DNA of 64,000 bases from Clostridia bacterium (lineage in GTDB: Bacteria > Bacillota > Clostridia > Oscillospirales > Acutalibacteraceae). The stretch covers positions 1-64,000 of the forward strand of contig JAGAMO010000001.1 in NCBI GenBank assembly GCA_017624675.1, read 5' to 3'. The notes below the pieces were generated by a model. The model made no database searches and was not told the origin of the DNA. It was given only the letters and a program-made list of their open reading frames with translations. Shown here piece by piece: positions 23,501-31,179 of this stretch. The stretch's first letter is position 1; each line of letters begins with the position of its first letter. The position numbers and the translations under genes were made by a program.

Positions 23501-23742
23501 TTGATGCCGAGGACTTTGACCTTATTTTCAAACATTTAGAGAAGGTAATGACTGACACGGGAAATTTAATTTCAAAGGGTGATATCTCGGTTTCTCCTGT
23601 TAACGGAAGAGAAAACGACGCTTGTAAATACTGTGAGTATGCGTCGGTCTGCGGTATTGAGGACAGTGAAATTAAATGTGTTGAAAGTCTTAAAAATTCT
23701 GCTGTTATAGATGCAATAAAGGAGAATTTGAATGTCGATTAA
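20503..23742 (+). CDS. addB: ATP-dependent nuclease/helicase subunit AddB
   Basis: Subunit B (1079 aa) of AddAB, the Firmicutes RecBCD counterpart that resects double-strand breaks. The Walker-A-like GRPSSGKT is at 6-13. The C-terminal nuclease domain holds DYKTG and the four-cysteine iron-sulfur set: one Cys in FNRCHFSYFCRYG and the terminal CKYCEYASVC. The start is taken as GTG at 20503, because GAGGAAG is 8 nt upstream; the GTG at 20494 would sit on the ribosome site itself. TATAAT at 20473 suggests a nearby promoter. It overlaps addA by 11 bp. Confidence 0.93.
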   Translation: MLQFIFGRPSSGKTYTVLEQIKALTQKGENSVLIVPEQFTFENEKAIIETIGDEASLYVNVTSFTRLYDEIGRNIGGIAGTFLSDSDKIVFMKKTLNLIADELQLWGKYKSSINFAKTLLDTIGEFKINAVTPDDLRKTAENLSSHTLKLKLLDLALIYENYNLNLGEKFIDPADTLTRVYESLKNYPYFKDKTVFLDSFKGFTGQQYKIIERIISSAKDVYISLTNDPEIKGEYCVYANIRKAISNIESIAKSRNVKIADHIVLTESHYKSEALACVERVLAGAKTDIQNAENVSIIKAPTIYDEALFVASKIRKLVREENYRYRDFVIIARDADKYRSAVQTACKKNNVNCFYDSKIPLSAFPLAVATQNAFEAVNLSTEGILNFHKTGLGTLNSEQISKLENYTFIWGIKGKMWEKEWDMDPRGLTTDDDKNGKTAFELEEINRLRESALLPILEFKNNLGNNAKSYTKAIMKLFEDCDIASKLNQICNKYKGMDNTFYADAIKSAFDEYIKILDSQVLCFGDTSITKKEFCDALNLAVSLTSVGVIPQTLDEVIFGSADRIRPSRPKIAFILGANQGEFPKTIGNSGLFVLPERKKLIEQGINISDNSLDASIDENYLVYCNVCCALDKLYITYSENSLTGEKKEPATFVSKLSEEMNIEVAEADKNTVPETLNTAFSDYCRSLKADLQRAISIKSVLENTEIGKNISVVGEGKVKKEESLSEETARKLYGKDIYMSATRLDTFNRCHFSYFCRYGLKAENLKTADFNVLQRGTIVHYCLEKIISEYKKGIADLEYSFLDELCDRYIDEYLSLVGGFDSIKDSKTDFLVSRISRSLKEVVRNISDEMKQCDFTPTHCELKIGRNGEIPYVKFPFDSGEILLNGSIDRVDEYNGYVRIIDYKTGSKSFKLPDILFGLNMQMLLYLYAVVKGKGLKAAGILYKPSKRDISGKGLAMNGLVPADEEIIRAMEKEGKGEFVPKLTIKKDGTVSKVSESFIDAEDFDLIFKHLEKVMTDTGNLISKGDISVSPVNGRENDACKYCEYASVCGIEDSEIKCVESLKNSAVIDAIKENLNVD

Positions 23743-26700
23743 ATTAACCCACAGTCAGCAAATGGCTGTTGAAAAACAAGGCAATATATTGGTTGCGGCT
23801 GCTGCGGGTTCGGGAAAAACAGCGGTTTTGGTTGAGCGTGTAATTAAAAAGTTATGCTCAAAAATAAACCCTGTCAGTGCAGACAAACTGCTTATTGTTA
23901 CCTTTACAAATGCTGCTGCAGCAGAAATGCGTTCAAGAATTGAAAAAAGACTTGATGAAGAATGCCGAAACAATCCAGAGGATTTGGGACTATTACTTCA
24001 AAAACACCTTTTGACCTCTGCAAAAATCTGTACAATTGACTCTTTTTGCATTGATTTTGTGCGTGAAAATTTTGAAAAACTTGGTATTTCTCCCGATTTC
24101 ACAATTAGTGAAAATAATGCATTAAAGCCTATTAACGAGCGAGTTTTAGGGGAAATTTTAAATGAATATTTTGAGTCGGGCGATGAAACCTTTAAAGAAC
24201 TTCTTGACATTGTCGGTGCCGAGTTTGACGAGAGAAATTTCTCCGATTTAGTGCTGAATTTATATGAATACAGCCGTCAACTGCCTTTTCCTGAAAAGTG
24301 GTTTGAAACGCTATATTCTTACTATGGCGATAATTTCGCTAAGACTAATCCTTGGCATGTTTTTGCTTTAAAAAGAACACAAAACTTAGTAAAGGAATAT
24401 AGAGTTTCTTTATCAAAAGCGGTTGATTTACTGTCTGCTGATTTAAAAATGGCAGATAAATTTATGCCTGCTTTTTTGATTGCGTCAGAGCAATTAGAAA
24501 AATTAGACGCAGTCTCTTCTACAGATGATTGGGACGGCGTTTATAATGCTCTAAACTCCTTTAATTTAGGTTCTTTGCCGTCGGTTAAAGGTTCTAATGA
24601 TATATCCGAAATTAAGGCTGCAAAAGATATTTACGACCAAATTAAGAAACTGCCCGAGTCTTTGAAAAAATTCTTCTATGCCGATTCTCAGTTTATTCAA
24701 AAACAGTTTGAAAAATTATATACTCCAATGAAACTATTGGTAGAGATATTAAATGAGTTTTCAAATCGTGTTTTTGAGGCTTATGTAGAGGAAAATACTT
24801 TTACATTCCATAACACCGAAGCCTTGGCGTTAAAACTTCTTTGCACCGAGAAAGATGGCAAAGTAGAAGTAAGCGAACAGGGAAAAGAGTTTTTGGAGTT
24901 GTTTGATGAGGTTTGTGTTGACGAATATCAAGACACAAATGACCTTCAAAATATGCTTTTTTATGTTCTTTCGAATAAAGACAGCAAGCTATTTGCCGTT
25001 GGCGATGTAAAGCAAAGCATTTACGGTTTCAGAGGTGCTAACCCTGAGTATTTCTTGAATAAGAAAAACGCTTTTACCGATGCCGAAATCGCAAAAGACG
25101 ACGAACCAAAGAAAATAATTTTAGGCAACAATTTCCGCTCACGACCTGAGGTTTGCGAGTTTATTAATTACTTCTTTTCACAGTTTATGACTGTCGATAC
25201 AGGCAAAATCAATTATGATAAGGAAGAGATGCTTATTCCTTCGGGCAAATTCCCCGAAAGCAGTTATCCTGCGGTTAGTGTTAATATCATAGACGCTTTG
25301 CCTAAGACCGATAAAAAAAGAGCCGAGGCAAAACAAATTGCCCGTTTTATAAAGGAAACAATGGCTAGGGGAGATGTTATTCGTAAAGACGAGGAGACAC
25401 TAAGACCCGCAAAATATTCCGATTTTACAATTCTTTTGCGTTCAATGAAGGGTAACGCTTCTGTTTTGGCAGAGGAACTTAAAAACCAAGGTATACCTGT
25501 TAATTTTTCCACCGAGGGTTTTTGTGAATACACCGAAATTTCGGTTATGTTATCTTTGCTTAGGGTTATTGATAACCCTTCCCGTGATGTTGATTTGCTG
25601 ACGGTTATGATGTCTCCGATATTCGGTTTTACTGCCGAGGATATGGCAAATTTAAGAATTGGTTGCAAAGATGGGTCACTCTATTCTTGTGTTATAACCG
25701 CTTCTCAAAACGGTGATATTAAATGCTCAAATTTCCTTAAAAAAATAGAAAATTTCCGTTTATATGCAGTTACTAATACTTTATCAAGCCTTTTGGAAAT
25801 TTTAATTGAGGAAACAGGATTTTTTGATATTGTTTCGGCTTTCAGCGATGGTGCAAGGCGCAAGAATAACCTGCTTCTTTTGATTGAATATGCGGTTTCT
25901 TATGAGAAGTTTTACAAGGGCTCAATTTCGGCTTTTGCTGAGTATATGTATAAACAAGACGAAAAGGGAATTAAGTCGGCAGTGTCTCTAAGCGGAGAGG
26001 ATACTGTGAAAATTATGAGTATTCACGCCTCAAAGGGTCTGCAGTTTCCGGTTTGTATCATTGCAGGAATGGCATCGGCTTTTAATAGCAGTGAGGTGCG
26101 TCAGTCTGCGGTTTATACAACAAAGTCGGGTATTGGCTTTAAGTATTACGATGAGTTTGATAAAGTACAGTATACAACCGTTTCCCGCGAGGCAATACTC
26201 GAACAGTTGAGACTTGAACGCTTGGAGGAAGAATTGCGCCTTTTATATGTTGCAATGACAAGAACGCAAGATATTTTGCATTTTACTGCAGTTTCCTCTA
26301 ACACCGAGAAAAAGATTGAGTCTGTTAAAGGTCAGTTGATTGGAACAGAGGGAAAGGTTACCGCTTCTTTAGTTGCCAACACCAAGACTTATTTTGAGTG
26401 GTTGTTAGTTTCGTTATTGCTTCATCCCGATGCAAAAAATCTTAGAGGCGCAGGGTCTTCTATTATCTGTCAAGATACTGAAAGCCGAGTTAAAGTTGAA
26501 CTGACATTAGATGAAGAAATAATCGAAACTGTAGCTGAAAACAAAAATATTGAATACAATGAGGATAGAGAATTTTCTCAAAACTTGGCTAATAATATTT
26601 CTTACAAATATCCGTTTGAGGATTTGTTCTCGGTGCAGTCAAAGGCTTCTGTTTCGGTTCTTGCCAACAAGGCGGAAAGTGAAAAATACAACTTTACTCA

Positions 26701-27235
26701 GAGACCTCAGTTTATGAATAAGGATAAAATGAGTGCGGCAAACCGCGGTACTGCAATGCACAAGGTTATGCAGTTTTTCGATTTTGCCAAATGGGAAACA
26801 CCCGAAAGTGAACTTGAACGTCTTGTGGAGTGGGAGTTTATAAGTGAGGAAGAAGCCGAGATTATAAACCTTAATGCACTTAAAGAATTCTTTGCGAGTG
26901 ATGTTTTTAAAAGGATTTTAAAGGCTCAGTCGGTACATAGGGAGATGAGGTTTTTAACCGAGCTTCCCGCTTTAATTGCTGATAAAACCCTTGACCCTAA
27001 ATTTGAAAATGAGAAAATCATAGTTCAGGGTGCTGTGGATATTTGCTTTGTAGAGGACGGCGAGGTTGTAATATTAGACTTTAAAACCGATCGCACTGAT
27101 GATTTAGAACAGCTATCTTCGGCTTATGGTGAGCAGTTAAATCTTTACTCGAGAGCCTGTGAAAAAATATTTAAAAAGGCAGTTAAAGAAAAGATTATAT
27201 ACTCTTTCCATCACTCAGATTATATTAAACTTTAA
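23732..27235 (+). CDS. addA: ATP-dependent helicase/nuclease subunit AddA
   Basis: UvrD-type superfamily 1 helicase fused to a RecB-type nuclease (1167 aa). It pairs with AddB to process DNA ends for RecA. Walker A is AAAGSGKT (23-30). Later helicase motifs include VDEYQDTN, VGDVKQSIYGFRGA, SIHASKGLQFPV and YVAMTR. The nuclease active site GAVDICF ... VVILDFKTD is near residue 1120. It overlaps addB by 11 bp, and no other gene belongs to this operon. Confidence 0.95.
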   Translation: MSIKLTHSQQMAVEKQGNILVAAAAGSGKTAVLVERVIKKLCSKINPVSADKLLIVTFTNAAAAEMRSRIEKRLDEECRNNPEDLGLLLQKHLLTSAKICTIDSFCIDFVRENFEKLGISPDFTISENNALKPINERVLGEILNEYFESGDETFKELLDIVGAEFDERNFSDLVLNLYEYSRQLPFPEKWFETLYSYYGDNFAKTNPWHVFALKRTQNLVKEYRVSLSKAVDLLSADLKMADKFMPAFLIASEQLEKLDAVSSTDDWDGVYNALNSFNLGSLPSVKGSNDISEIKAAKDIYDQIKKLPESLKKFFYADSQFIQKQFEKLYTPMKLLVEILNEFSNRVFEAYVEENTFTFHNTEALALKLLCTEKDGKVEVSEQGKEFLELFDEVCVDEYQDTNDLQNMLFYVLSNKDSKLFAVGDVKQSIYGFRGANPEYFLNKKNAFTDAEIAKDDEPKKIILGNNFRSRPEVCEFINYFFSQFMTVDTGKINYDKEEMLIPSGKFPESSYPAVSVNIIDALPKTDKKRAEAKQIARFIKETMARGDVIRKDEETLRPAKYSDFTILLRSMKGNASVLAEELKNQGIPVNFSTEGFCEYTEISVMLSLLRVIDNPSRDVDLLTVMMSPIFGFTAEDMANLRIGCKDGSLYSCVITASQNGDIKCSNFLKKIENFRLYAVTNTLSSLLEILIEETGFFDIVSAFSDGARRKNNLLLLIEYAVSYEKFYKGSISAFAEYMYKQDEKGIKSAVSLSGEDTVKIMSIHASKGLQFPVCIIAGMASAFNSSEVRQSAVYTTKSGIGFKYYDEFDKVQYTTVSREAILEQLRLERLEEELRLLYVAMTRTQDILHFTAVSSNTEKKIESVKGQLIGTEGKVTASLVANTKTYFEWLLVSLLLHPDAKNLRGAGSSIICQDTESRVKVELTLDEEIIETVAENKNIEYNEDREFSQNLANNISYKYPFEDLFSVQSKASVSVLANKAESEKYNFTQRPQFMNKDKMSAANRGTAMHKVMQFFDFAKWETPESELERLVEWEFISEEEAEIINLNALKEFFASDVFKRILKAQSVHREMRFLTELPALIADKTLDPKFENEKIIVQGAVDICFVEDGEVVILDFKTDRTDDLEQLSSAYGEQLNLYSRACEKIFKKAVKEKIIYSFHHSDYIKL

Positions 27236-27257
27236 TTCTTAAGAGTTCCGCAAAAAG

Positions 27258-27286
27258 TTGACTTTTAATGAGTTTTAGAGTATAAT
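27258..27286 (+). promoter_or_regulatory. sigma-A promoter of the degV gene
   Basis: TTGACT, 17-nt spacer, TATAAT in the 87-bp gap after addA. Confidence 0.7.
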
Positions 27287-27322
27287 AGATATAAGTCTTT
27301 TATTCTATAAAGGTTGTGACTT

Positions 27323-28189
27323 ATGAGTAATTACGTAATTATTACCGATTCTGCATGTGATTTAAAACCCGAACTTTTAAAGGATTGGGGAGTAGAATTT
27401 TTAAATTTAAATTACCATTTTGACGGGGAGAATATTGAGTATTCAAATGAGGGTACAGATATTAAGGCTTTCTATCAAAGAATCAGAAACGGCGAGATTG
27501 CAAAGACATCTGCAATCAATCCTGAAACCTTTGCAAGCTTTTTTGATGATGTTTTATCTCGCGGTAAAGATATACTTTACATAGGCTTTTCTTCGGGTCT
27601 TAGCACCACATTTAATTCTTCAAGAATTGCTTGTGAGGAATTGGCTGAAAAATATCCTGACAGAAAGATTCTTTGTGTAGACTCTCTTTGTGCTTCTGCA
27701 GGTCAGGGACTTTTAGTGTATTTAGCATCCAAAAAGAAGGAAGAAGGCCTTTCTTTAGAAGAATTGGCAAAGTATGTTGAGGATATAAGACTTTCGATTT
27801 GCCATTGGTTTACTGTTGAAGATTTGGTGTATCTCAAACGCGGCGGTCGTGTTAGCCCTGCTGTGGCTTTTGTGGGCGGTGTTTTGGGTATTAAACCTAT
27901 TTTACATGTTGATAATGAAGGTAAGCTTGTCAGCGTTTCCAAGGTTAGAGGAAGAAAAGCGTCTTTACAGGCTTTAGTTGATAAGTTTGGCGAATTGTGC
28001 TTAGAAAATGGTGATAAAACTGTATTCATAAGCCACGCTGATGCTGAAGATGATGCTAATTTTATTGCAGCTCAATTTACTGAAAGGTACTCGGCAGATG
28101 TTAAGGTTATCACTGATATAGGCCCTGTTATCGGTGCGCATTCGGGACCCGGAACAATGGCGGTATTTTTCTTAGGTGTTGAAAGATAG
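27323..28189 (+). CDS. DegV family fatty-acid-binding protein
   Basis: DegV/FakB-type protein (288 aa) that binds a single fatty acid and presents it to the kinase FakA. The N-terminal motif IITDSACDL, the SGLSTTFNSSRIA loop and the RGGRVSPAVAFVGGVLGIKPIL segment are the family's conserved regions; GPVIGAHSGPGTMAVFF closes the C-terminal domain. No fakA is in the window. It is followed 24 bp later by a phospholipid-synthesis gene, consistent with lipid metabolism. The ligand is not predictable. Confidence 0.9.
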   Translation: MSNYVIITDSACDLKPELLKDWGVEFLNLNYHFDGENIEYSNEGTDIKAFYQRIRNGEIAKTSAINPETFASFFDDVLSRGKDILYIGFSSGLSTTFNSSRIACEELAEKYPDRKILCVDSLCASAGQGLLVYLASKKKEEGLSLEELAKYVEDIRLSICHWFTVEDLVYLKRGGRVSPAVAFVGGVLGIKPILHVDNEGKLVSVSKVRGRKASLQALVDKFGELCLENGDKTVFISHADAEDDANFIAAQFTERYSADVKVITDIGPVIGAHSGPGTMAVFFLGVER

Positions 28190-28213
28190 TTTTTTGATAA
28201 GAAGGGTTAAAAA

Positions 28214-28720
28214 GTGCATTCTAAATTAAAAAATGTTCCGAATTTTATTACTTCTTTGCGTATTGTCGGTACATTTGCGTTGTTGTTCACAACTCCGTTT
28301 GACAGATGGTTTTTTGCAATTTACATATTAACAGGTCTGACCGATGTGTTTGACGGATTTATTGCAAGAAAACTTAATATAACAAGTGATTTCGGTGCTA
28401 AGCTTGATAGTATTGCCGACCTTTTGTTTTATTCGGTTATGCTTATAGTTTTAATGCCTGTGCTCTGGGAAAAGTTGACCCTTTCGCTTTGGATTGGCGT
28501 TGGCGTTGTTTTAAGCTTCAGACTTGCCGCATATATAACCCACGCAATAAAGAAAGGCGAGTTTGCTTCAAGTCACTCTTTGTTTAATAAAATCACAGGT
28601 TTTTTGGTTTTCACAATTCCGTTTGTTATGATTATTCCTTATACAGTGCCTGTTTGTTGGGTTATTTGTTTAATAAGCGGTTTCGCGTCACTGAAAGAAT
28701 TTATCGAATATTTGCATTAA
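28214..28720 (+). CDS. CDP-alcohol phosphatidyltransferase family protein
   Basis: Membrane enzyme (168 aa) that transfers a phosphatidyl group from CDP-diacylglycerol to an alcohol. The diagnostic motif is complete: D44, D47-G48, A51-R52, G61, D65 and D69. Several hydrophobic helices follow. The start is GTG at 28214 with GAAGGG upstream. It resembles phosphatidylglycerophosphate synthase (PgsA) but is a little short, so the acceptor alcohol is left open. A terminator shared with malQ lies at the stop. Confidence 0.85.
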   Translation: MHSKLKNVPNFITSLRIVGTFALLFTTPFDRWFFAIYILTGLTDVFDGFIARKLNITSDFGAKLDSIADLLFYSVMLIVLMPVLWEKLTLSLWIGVGVVLSFRLAAYITHAIKKGEFASSHSLFNKITGFLVFTIPFVMIIPYTVPVCWVICLISGFASLKEFIEYLH

Positions 28721-28748
28721 AAAAGCTCCTTTATAAAGGAGCTTTTTT
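28719..28748. terminator. bidirectional terminator between the phosphatidyltransferase and malQ
   Basis: AAAAGCTCCTTT-AT-AAAGGAGCTTTTTT. A near-symmetrical hairpin with A and T flanks that serves both convergent genes; the malQ stop codon lies inside it. Confidence 0.88.
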
Positions 28749-30233
28749 GTTTTGTACTTTTGGTAATCGACAGGATATTTCGGTGTTTTTATATATAATT
28801 TCTGCTAACCAATCGTTAATACATTCGCCTTTGATTCGCCACTGCCAGTTTTCGCCCAAGGTTGAGGGTGTATTGATACGAGCTTTTGAGTCAAGACCCA
28901 TTAAATCGGGCATCATTAAAATACAGGTGTTGGCTACCGACATTAATGCCGAGCGTATCATAGCCCAGTTAAAATCACTGTCATTATTGCAATTTAAATA
29001 GCGTTTTGCCAATAAAACCTCGTTTTCATCTGCTGAGTTTAGCCAACCGATAATTGTGTCATTATCATGTGTACCTGTATAAACTACGCAGTTTTTGTTA
29101 AAGTTGTGGGGGAGATATTCGCTTTTTAAAGATGGGTCAAAAGCAAACTGCAGTACCTTCATTCCGGGGAAACCGGTGGCTTTAAGCATTTTTAAAACCG
29201 CGGGGGTAAGGAAACCTAAATCCTCAGCAATTATAGGTAAATCCTTGCCGAATTCCTCTTTGAAAGCATTAAAGAGTTTTGTGTTAGGTCCTTTTTTCCA
29301 TTTTCCTTTTTTGGCGTTAGTATCTCCAAAGGGAATTGTGTAATAAGATTCAAAGCCTCTGAAATGGTCGATTCTTACGATATCGTATTTATCCAAGGCA
29401 CTGCCTAGATATCTTTTCCACCACGAAAAACCCTCTTTTTCCATAAGCGACCAATTATAAATGGGATTACCCCACAATTGTCCTTCCTCAGAAAAAGCAT
29501 CAGGTGGGCATCCTGCAACAACGGTGGGAGTTAAGTTTTTATCAAGCAAAAACTGTTTGGGGTCAGACCAAACATCAGCCGAGTCAAGTGCCACATAAAT
29601 CGGAATGTCTCCAATAATTGAAATGCCTTTTGAATTGGCATATTCTTTGAGTTCTTTCCACTGTTTTGCAAATTCATATTGAATAAAATTATAAAACTCA
29701 ATATCTTCGGCGTACTTGATTTTTGAATTTTCAATAGCATCTGCTTCTCTAAAACGCAAAGGTTTGTCCCATTCTTGCCAAGACTTATCTTCGTTTGCGT
29801 TTTTAAGTGCCATAAAGAGGGAATAGTTATCTAGCCAAAAGGAATTTTTCTCTACAAAACTTATGTAATCATTATTGGGCTTGAAATTTTCGAAAGCCAA
29901 ACGCAATAGTGATAATCGGTTTTCATAGAGCTTACCATAATCAATTTTTTCAAAATTGTCGCCAAAATCAAAACTGTCAGCAGTGGTTTTGTCTATTAGT
30001 TTTTCTTCGATTAAGGTTTCAATATCAATGAAATAGGGGTTTCCTGCAAAAGAAGAAAAAGACTGATAGGGCGAATCACCGTAATTTGTGGGATTAAGAG
30101 GTAAAATCTGCCAATAGCTTTGTCCAGCTTTTTCTAAAAAATCGACAAATCGTTTAGCTTCTAAACCCAATGTTCCAATACCGTATTTAGATGGCAAGGA
30201 AAAAATTGGCATTAAAATTCCGCAATTTCTCAT
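28731..30233 (-). CDS. malQ: 4-alpha-glucanotransferase (amylomaltase)
   Basis: GH77 enzyme (500 aa) that transfers glucan chains between maltooligosaccharides, in cytosolic glycogen/maltodextrin metabolism. Catalytic residues are visible at the expected spacing: nucleophile D289 in VRIDHFRG, acid/base E337 in IIAEDLG and D390 in GTHDND. The N-terminal YGDSPYQSFSSFAGNPYFID segment is the usual substrate-loop region. It is monocistronic and has no bacterial maltose genes nearby. Confidence 0.95.
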   Translation of the reverse strand: MRNCGILMPIFSLPSKYGIGTLGLEAKRFVDFLEKAGQSYWQILPLNPTNYGDSPYQSFSSFAGNPYFIDIETLIEEKLIDKTTADSFDFGDNFEKIDYGKLYENRLSLLRLAFENFKPNNDYISFVEKNSFWLDNYSLFMALKNANEDKSWQEWDKPLRFREADAIENSKIKYAEDIEFYNFIQYEFAKQWKELKEYANSKGISIIGDIPIYVALDSADVWSDPKQFLLDKNLTPTVVAGCPPDAFSEEGQLWGNPIYNWSLMEKEGFSWWKRYLGSALDKYDIVRIDHFRGFESYYTIPFGDTNAKKGKWKKGPNTKLFNAFKEEFGKDLPIIAEDLGFLTPAVLKMLKATGFPGMKVLQFAFDPSLKSEYLPHNFNKNCVVYTGTHDNDTIIGWLNSADENEVLLAKRYLNCNNDSDFNWAMIRSALMSVANTCILMMPDLMGLDSKARINTPSTLGENWQWRIKGECINDWLAEIIYKNTEISCRLPKVQNKKAPL

Positions 30234-30298
30234 AATTACTCCTTAAGATGTTGTTGCATATAAAATGAAAGTGTGTTAAAATATTTATATAATTATAT

Positions 30299-30331
30299 CA
30301 TATTTTGTAATTTTTTCAATTACAAAATATG
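30299..30331. repeat. 14-bp hairpin in the malQ/HAD divergent gap
   Basis: CATATTTTGTAATT-TTTTC-AATTACAAAATATG is a perfect 14-bp inverted repeat 20 bp upstream of the HAD-gene start codon. Its style (A+T-rich perfect arms, short loop) resembles the units of the array at 18923-19090. Confidence 0.75.
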
Positions 30332-30350
30332 AAAATTAGCGGGAGATTTT

Positions 30351-31148
30351 ATGGAAAAAACAGTATTAAAAAACATAAAACTATTTTTATTTGATATGGA
30401 TGGGACTTTGTATCTTGGAAATCAGTTATATGATTTTACAAAGGAATTGTTGGAACTTATTAAAGCCCAAGGTAAGCAATATTTGTTTATGACAAATAAC
30501 TCTTCAAAAAGTGTGGAGGATTATGTTATTAAACTTGAAAAATTGGGCATAGAAGCAACAAAAGAGGATTTTATTACTTCTTCTCAAGCGACCGCAATGT
30601 ATTTAAAAGAAACCTGCCCAAATGAAAAATTATATGTTTGCGGAACAAGGTCTTTTATAAAGGAATTAGAACTTAACGGATTTACCGTTACCCAAAATCT
30701 TGATGAGGTTGACTGTATTGTTATGGGTAACGATACCGAGTTGACTTTTAAGAAGTTAGATGATGTTTCTAAACTTTTATGCACCAGAGAATTAAGATAC
30801 ATTGCCACTAATCCGGACTATGTTTGTCCCACTGAATATGGCAGTGTGCCTGATTGCGGAAGTGTTTGCGATATGATTTTTAACGCAACGGGAAGACGCC
30901 CTAAATTTATTGGAAAACCTGAACCTGCAATGCCTCAAATTGCTATGAAAATGACCGGCAATATAAAAGAGGAAACAGCTGTTGTGGGTGATAGAATTTA
31001 CACCGATGTAAAAAGCGGTTTAAATGCAGGTTGTGTTTCGGTTTTGGTTATGAGTGGCGAAACAACCTATGAAATTTTAGAAAACTCGCAAGATAAACCA
31101 GATTTGGTTTTAGAAAGCGGAAAAGAAATTATTGATTATATTAAATAA
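30351..31148 (+). CDS. HAD-IIA family phosphatase (NagD-like)
   Basis: Haloacid-dehalogenase-type phosphatase (265 aa). Motif I is FLFDMDGTLYLG with the nucleophile D15 and D17. Motif II lies in MTNNSS, and motif III/IV is GKP ... VVGDRIYTDVKSGLNAG. The C2a cap between motifs places it in the NagD/PNPase/phosphoglycolate group, which hydrolyse small sugar or nucleoside phosphates. The exact substrate is unknown. The start is just downstream of a 14-bp hairpin. Confidence 0.88.
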   Translation: MEKTVLKNIKLFLFDMDGTLYLGNQLYDFTKELLELIKAQGKQYLFMTNNSSKSVEDYVIKLEKLGIEATKEDFITSSQATAMYLKETCPNEKLYVCGTRSFIKELELNGFTVTQNLDEVDCIVMGNDTELTFKKLDDVSKLLCTRELRYIATNPDYVCPTEYGSVPDCGSVCDMIFNATGRRPKFIGKPEPAMPQIAMKMTGNIKEETAVVGDRIYTDVKSGLNAGCVSVLVMSGETTYEILENSQDKPDLVLESGKEIIDYIK

Positions 31149-31179
31149 AAAACAGCCGACCTGAAGTCGGCTGTTTTTA
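31147..31179. terminator. bidirectional terminator between the HAD phosphatase and potCD
   Basis: AACAGCCGAC-CTGAA-GTCGGCTGTT flanked by A and T runs, placed between convergent genes. Confidence 0.9.
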
